From: Bin55 sp965205545
GTDB lineage: Bacteria; Pseudomonadota; Gammaproteobacteria; Pseudomonadales; Azotimanducaceae
Length of the DNA stretch: 64,000 nt
NCBI GenBank assembly: GCA_965205545.1
Contig: OZ242170.1
Coordinates: 992,001 to 1,056,000 of the forward strand
Direction: 5' to 3'
In this document: positions 60,402 through 64,000 of the stretch, piece after piece
Layout: every line of letters begins with the position of its first letter
Numbering within the stretch: the stretch's first letter is position 1
Program-made: the position numbers and the translations under genes
Notes under the pieces: generated by a model
Told to the model about the DNA's origin: nothing
Databases searched by the model: none
What the model saw: the letters and a program-made list of their open reading frames with translations, nothing else

Positions 60402-61280
60402 ATGAGCAACTTCTTGGACAAAATCGAAATTGGCAATACTGGTTTGACTACATCCAGGCTAGGAATCGGTTCGACGTTCAATGCACCTGCCAGCGCTATC
60501 GAAGAAGCGTTCGAGCAGGGAATCAACTACCTTTATTGGGGCACAGTGCGTCAACCAAGTTTTGCAGAAGCAATGAGAAATCTTGAGCGTTCACACAGAG
60601 ACGATCTCATACTGACGATACAGTCCTACTCAAACGATGCAGGAACTATCGAAAAGGAAGTTGAAGATGCTTTGGCCCAAGCGGGTGTACAGAGTTTTGA
60701 CTTCCTCTTGCTTGGCAATCGAAACGCTGTGCCAGACCAATCCTTCATAGACGTCTTCGAACGCCTGAAGGACCGTCAATTGGTTCGATTCCTATCGCTC
60801 AGCAGCCACAATCGTCCCTTAGTGCCCACTTTCATAGAGGATTACGCCAACGGAAATTCGCCATACGAGATTTTGATGCTGCGCTACAACGCGGTTCATC
60901 GAGGTGCCGAAACGGATGTGTTTCCTTATGTGCAGGACACCCAACCACGCCAAACAATATTGGCTTACACGGCCACACGCTGGGGTCATCTGGTGGACCC
61001 CGCCAAAATGCCATCCGGAGAGCAACCCGTCAGCGCATGCGATTGCTATCGCTACTCACTTTCCCACCCAAGTGTAGACATGGTGCTTTGCGGTCCCGCC
61101 AATCGAGACCAAATGCAGGAAGCCATCGCGGCGCTGCACAAAGGTCCGCTGGACCCGAAGGAACGAGAGCGAATCGAGCGCATTGGTAAGCATCTGTACG
61201 GCCAATATGCGCCAGCTTACCCAGATGCCGGCGACGACAAAGACGTAAAGACTGGATTGGCTGCCAGCGCTTCAGCTTAG
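60402..61280 (+). CDS. Aldo/keto reductase-like protein with altered catalytic tetrad
   Basis: This 292-aa TIM-barrel protein aligns with aldo/keto reductases: IGNTGLTTSRLGIGSTFN at the start, EQGINYLYWGT where families have NFFDTAxxYG, then FDFLLLGN and LSLSSHNRPL. The usual Asp and Tyr of the tetrad are replaced (YLYWGT) and the Lys strand reads LILTIQSYS. It may use other residues, or act without the classical mechanism. The starting ATG is preceded by AGAGG. Confidence 0.78.
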   Translation: MSNFLDKIEIGNTGLTTSRLGIGSTFNAPASAIEEAFEQGINYLYWGTVRQPSFAEAMRNLERSHRDDLILTIQSYSNDAGTIEKEVEDALAQAGVQSFDFLLLGNRNAVPDQSFIDVFERLKDRQLVRFLSLSSHNRPLVPTFIEDYANGNSPYEILMLRYNAVHRGAETDVFPYVQDTQPRQTILAYTATRWGHLVDPAKMPSGEQPVSACDCYRYSLSHPSVDMVLCGPANRDQMQEAIAALHKGPLDPKERERIERIGKHLYGQYAPAYPDAGDDKDVKTGLAASASA

Positions 61281-61376
61281 CCCGGCTGTTCTTCATTAGC
61301 CAATACAGGCGGCCACACGCGAACTCTGAGAAGTTCGTAATATCCTGACTCTTGGAGCCAACCACGAGACCGATCA

Positions 61377-62156
61377 ATGACCAGTCGGAGCGTCTTAGTT
61401 ACAGGAGGAGCAAGGGGAATTGGAAAGGGAATCGCTCAAGCGTTTCTCCGACATGGAGACAATGTCCTTATTGCAGATTTGCCATCTGATTCGGGTTGGC
61501 GATATGAACTTTCCACTGACTCCCAAATGGAAGAGACCTTAGGGGAGTTAAGAGAGATTGGAGACGCAACAAGCACCTACTTGGACGTAACGGATGTTGA
61601 GTCATGTCAGCACGCAGTGGCCACATCTTTAAACAACTACGGGGCGTTGGACGTCTTGATCAACAACGCCGGGGTTATCGACAGCGGACCCATCGACGAC
61701 TTTCCGGAAGCAAGCTGGGATCGCATCTTCGAAGTCAACGTTAAAGGCATCTACAACATGACGCGAGCGGCTCTAGTTCACCTTCGATCCAGCGCTAACG
61801 CAGCAATAGTCAATACCGCCTCAATAGCTGGTAAGCGAGGCTCAGCTAATCTCTCTTGCTACTGTGCGTCCAAATTTGCTGTAGTGGGATTGACTCAATC
61901 GCTTGCTCACGAGTTGGCACCTTCTGGTATACGTGTCAATGCGATTTGCCCCGGCATCGTGGGTACTGCCATGTGGAGGGACCATCTCATGGCGGATGAG
62001 GGAAATGAAGCTTTCAATAGTCGCATGTCGCGAACCATTCCATTGGGACAACCACAGACCAGCGACGACATGGGGCAGGCTGCTGTCTACCTTGCCAACG
62101 CTAGAAATGTTACTGGTGTAGCACTAAACGTTGCTGGTGGTCTAGAAATGCACTAA
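61377..62156 (+). CDS. SDR family oxidoreductase
   Basis: This 259-aa classical short-chain dehydrogenase has TGGARGIGKG (cofactor), LINNAGVID, the catalytic Ser in IVNTASIAG, YxxxK in SCYCASKFAVVG, and ICPGIVGTAMW. It is third in a co-directional group of dioxygenase, aldo/keto reductase-like and SDR genes, which suggests one catabolic route. The substrate is not known. It converges on the exporter permease 60 bases away. Confidence 0.9.
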   Translation: MTSRSVLVTGGARGIGKGIAQAFLRHGDNVLIADLPSDSGWRYELSTDSQMEETLGELREIGDATSTYLDVTDVESCQHAVATSLNNYGALDVLINNAGVIDSGPIDDFPEASWDRIFEVNVKGIYNMTRAALVHLRSSANAAIVNTASIAGKRGSANLSCYCASKFAVVGLTQSLAHELAPSGIRVNAICPGIVGTAMWRDHLMADEGNEAFNSRMSRTIPLGQPQTSDDMGQAAVYLANARNVTGVALNVAGGLEMH

Positions 62157-62171
62157 GAAATGGCAGTGCGG

Positions 62172-62217
62172 GGCCCGATAGCGGCAACCGGCCGTAACCA
62201 GTTATGGGTGCCGCTGC
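62172..62217. terminator. Possible bidirectional terminator between convergent genes
   Basis: AGCGGCA and TGCCGCT form a 7-bp stem around a 20-30 base loop between the SDR and permease stop codons. No clear T-run follows on either strand, so this is a weak candidate. Confidence 0.3.
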
Positions 62218-63479
62218 TATTCAGATTGCAGTGCAGCTACGGGATCAAGCTTTGACGCCGCCATCGCAGGATAGACACCAAACCCTACTGCGATCGTCGC
62301 GCAGACGATTGCCGCTCCTAAGATGCTCAACAACGAGAACGCGATTGCCCAATGTGAGAACAGGTTGACTCCGTACGCAATGACGAATCCAGCAATGATG
62401 CCAAGGAAAGCACCCAGAAGCGCGATTACCGTAGTCTCGATCAGGAATTGTCGCACCACGTCGCTGCGTCGTGCACCAACCGCACGCAACAGACCGATCT
62501 CGGAACGTCGCTCCAATACGCACGCCAGCATGATGTTCATGATTCCAATCCCCCCAACAACAAGAGAGATCCCAGCAACAACGCACATGACTACAGTGAA
62601 GATTTGCTGTGTTTGATTTTGTTGTGCAAGTAACCGTGCCGGAACGACGATTCGAAAATCTTCCTGGTTGCCGTGGCGACGATCTAGAAACAGCTGAATG
62701 GCATCCGCTGAAGCGAACAGATTCTGACCAGACGCTATCTTGAGCTTGAGCTGCGAAAGTTCTGCGTCCATGACGTCGCGTGGCATTCGAGCTAATCCAG
62801 TCGACAATGGAATGTAGGCTCGACCGCTCTCGCCGCCAACTTGCTCACCCTGAAAGTCTTCCCCAGCCAGCTGACGATCAGCAAGGATTCCTACAACCTC
62901 CACCCATAGAGAGTTGACCTTGAAACGCTGTCCAATTGCGTCGCCACGGGGGAAAAGCTGACGCGCAACTGCATCGCCCAAGACAGCCTTTTGGGCATAC
63001 TGTACATCATCGTCAACTGTAAAGAGTTCGCCTAGATCCACATCCAGCCCCGATAGACTGAAATACTCCGGACTAACAGCCCACACTTCAGCCGAACTAG
63101 AGCCCTCCGGCGAGAATAACTCGTCCCAAAGAGGCAACTCTCGTATGGCAGCCCAAGACTCGACAAACGGCATGGAGTCAGCTATGGCTTTGGCATCGGC
63201 GACTGACAATCCCGCTGTATGCTGTCTGACGTCGACTAGAGTGTCGTCTGTGGGGCTCTCATCGTGGATTATCAGGTTGTTGGCGCCCATTGTTTCAATC
63301 ATTGCCAAGGCTTCTCTTTGTCCACCTTCGCTGACCGCCAACATGGCTATTACCGCTCCAACGCCAAAAATCATTCCCAACAATGTCAAGAACGTACGTA
63401 GGCCGTGGTGCGACAGGTAGGACAAAGCAGACCTAATGTCAGGTATTAGGTCTTTGCTCATAAATGAAACGAAACTCAT
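62217..63479 (-). CDS. MacB-like ABC transporter permease
   Basis: This 420-aa permease of the MacB/FtsX type has an N-terminal helix (LRTFLTLLGMIFGVGAVIAMLAVSEGG), a large periplasmic domain (MacB_PCD), then three C-terminal helices including IFTVVMCVVAGISLVVGGIGIMNIMLACVLERRSEIGLLRAVGARRSDV. It lacks the ATPase domain that MacB carries, so a separate ABC ATPase should lie beyond the right edge. It is 43 bases downstream of the adaptor gene and works with it in tripartite efflux. Confidence 0.92.
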   Translation of the reverse strand: MSFVSFMSKDLIPDIRSALSYLSHHGLRTFLTLLGMIFGVGAVIAMLAVSEGGQREALAMIETMGANNLIIHDESPTDDTLVDVRQHTAGLSVADAKAIADSMPFVESWAAIRELPLWDELFSPEGSSSAEVWAVSPEYFSLSGLDVDLGELFTVDDDVQYAQKAVLGDAVARQLFPRGDAIGQRFKVNSLWVEVVGILADRQLAGEDFQGEQVGGESGRAYIPLSTGLARMPRDVMDAELSQLKLKIASGQNLFASADAIQLFLDRRHGNQEDFRIVVPARLLAQQNQTQQIFTVVMCVVAGISLVVGGIGIMNIMLACVLERRSEIGLLRAVGARRSDVVRQFLIETTVIALLGAFLGIIAGFVIAYGVNLFSHWAIAFSLLSILGAAIVCATIAVGFGVYPAMAASKLDPVAALQSE

Positions 63480-63522
63480 GCCGCTAACAATACCGTTTCC
63501 TGCAGATTAGTGTGCGTCTTCT

Positions 63523-64000
63523 CTAGACCGATGCGTTGGCTGGCGCGATCAAGCTGATTTTCTCACCCGCATTCAAGCCATTTGTTATTTCTACGAGCGT
63601 TGGGCTTCGTCGACCGAGTTCGATATGGCGCAGTTCCGGTTCAGGACTGTCAGCGATGATCCAGACGTAAGGTTTATCTTGATCAAAAAACACAGCATGC
63701 TGCGGAACAAGTATGGCATCGCTGAGTTCGCCCGTAATGATGGTGGCCGTAAAGCTGCTACCCACTCGCATAATATCAGCGTCCACTTCGTCGAAATTGG
63801 CTTTGACAATTCGGTACTTTGTAGGATCCTCACGATCAAGAGAGCGTGCCATTCGTGGAACGTCAGTAACAACTCCTGTGAATTCACGAGTCACATCGCT
63901 ATCGATGCGAAACTTAACCTCCTGACCCTCCTCGATGCCAACTGCATCCACCTCCAACACGTGAATCTCGGCATTGACCTTCCCTTTTATCGGCAGTGAG
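63523..64000 (-). CDS. Membrane fusion (HlyD/MacA-like) adaptor, C-terminal part (runs off right edge)
   Basis: This is the C-terminal part of an RND/MacA-type periplasmic adaptor. The frame is open to the window edge and reads GKVNAEIHVLEVDAVGIEEGQEVKFRI, VTDVPRMARSLDREDPTKYRIVK, then ILVPQHAVFFDQDKPYVWII and VEITNGLNAGEKISL. These are the beta-barrel and membrane-proximal domains; the N-terminus is outside the window. It is the first gene of the pair, with the MacB-like permease following. Confidence 0.9.
   Translation of the reverse strand, partial: SLPIKGKVNAEIHVLEVDAVGIEEGQEVKFRIDSDVTREFTGVVTDVPRMARSLDREDPTKYRIVKANFDEVDADIMRVGSSFTATIITGELSDAILVPQHAVFFDQDKPYVWIIADSPEPELRHIELGRRSPTLVEITNGLNAGEKISLIAPANASV

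Noticed and set aside
1..64000. CRISPR arrays or replication origin
   Set aside because: No regularly spaced repeats, cas genes, dnaA boxes or origin-like clusters were noticed.

Overview
The window looks like about 64 kb of chromosome from an uncultivated, aerobic, Gram-negative gammaproteobacterium. Support: lpxC (outer membrane), a complete pspF/pspABC envelope-stress locus with a sigma-54 promoter, gltX beside tRNA-Ala(GGC), dnaX-recR, coaE, hrpA, rnd, ycgN, ffs and bacterial tRNAs. Most of the window is of moderate GC; one block (about 37.2-41.0 kb) is clearly AT-richer. I see no CRISPR array, transposase, integrase or phage module.

Layout. 0-8.7 kb: 5' part of leuA, selC (tRNA-Sec), a rhomboid protease, a GCS2-type ligase with an M14 carboxypeptidase-like partner, a two-domain oxidoreductase-SelD fusion, and a periplasmic redoxin/cytochrome/copper-monooxygenase/EF-hand fusion. 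8.8-14.8 kb: a DUF4143 ATPase, a small lipoprotein, then a tight operon of exported proteins (two related 'LNGIW'-type proteins, DUF6152, a small cytochrome c, two DUF6644 membrane proteins). 14.8-24 kb: a ferredoxin/SDR pair, coaE-PHP, a copper export operon (cytochrome oxidase subunit III, CopA, CopZ), a frameshifted TauD dioxygenase and a Baeyer-Villiger monooxygenase. 24-36 kb: two large tandem paralogous exported proteins, a VOC protein, an MscS/MgtE-like/MgtE operon, tRNA-Ala, gltX, lpxC, a TerB protein and an epimerase.

36.2-42.9 kb is the most unusual part. It is an hvfABC-type copper-RiPP locus: precursor hvfA with EGKCG/EGECG repeats, DUF692 hvfB and DUF2063 hvfC. hvfB and hvfC are separated by about 4.6 kb of AT-rich DNA carrying one very long membrane-protein/M1-peptidase-like frame that contains a single in-frame TGA. 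43-53 kb: hrpA, a VWA/MoxR pair, ycgN-rnd-recR-dnaX. 53-58 kb: ugpQ, an EF-hand protein, pspCBA/pspF, 4.5S RNA and tRNA-Ser. 58-64 kb: GST, a second TauD dioxygenase, an atypical aldo/keto reductase, an SDR, and the permease and adaptor of a MacAB-like exporter running off the right edge.

Themes: copper handling (CopA/CopZ, the oxidase subunit, the copper monooxygenase, hvfABC); selenium use (selC and selD here; selA/selB not in the window); and three places where a reading frame breaks in a conserved protein (TauD near 21.48 kb, DUF6152 near 13.12 kb, the M1-like gene near 37.70 kb). Those three could be mutation, assembly error or recoding. All functions are inferred from sequence motifs read by eye, without database searches.
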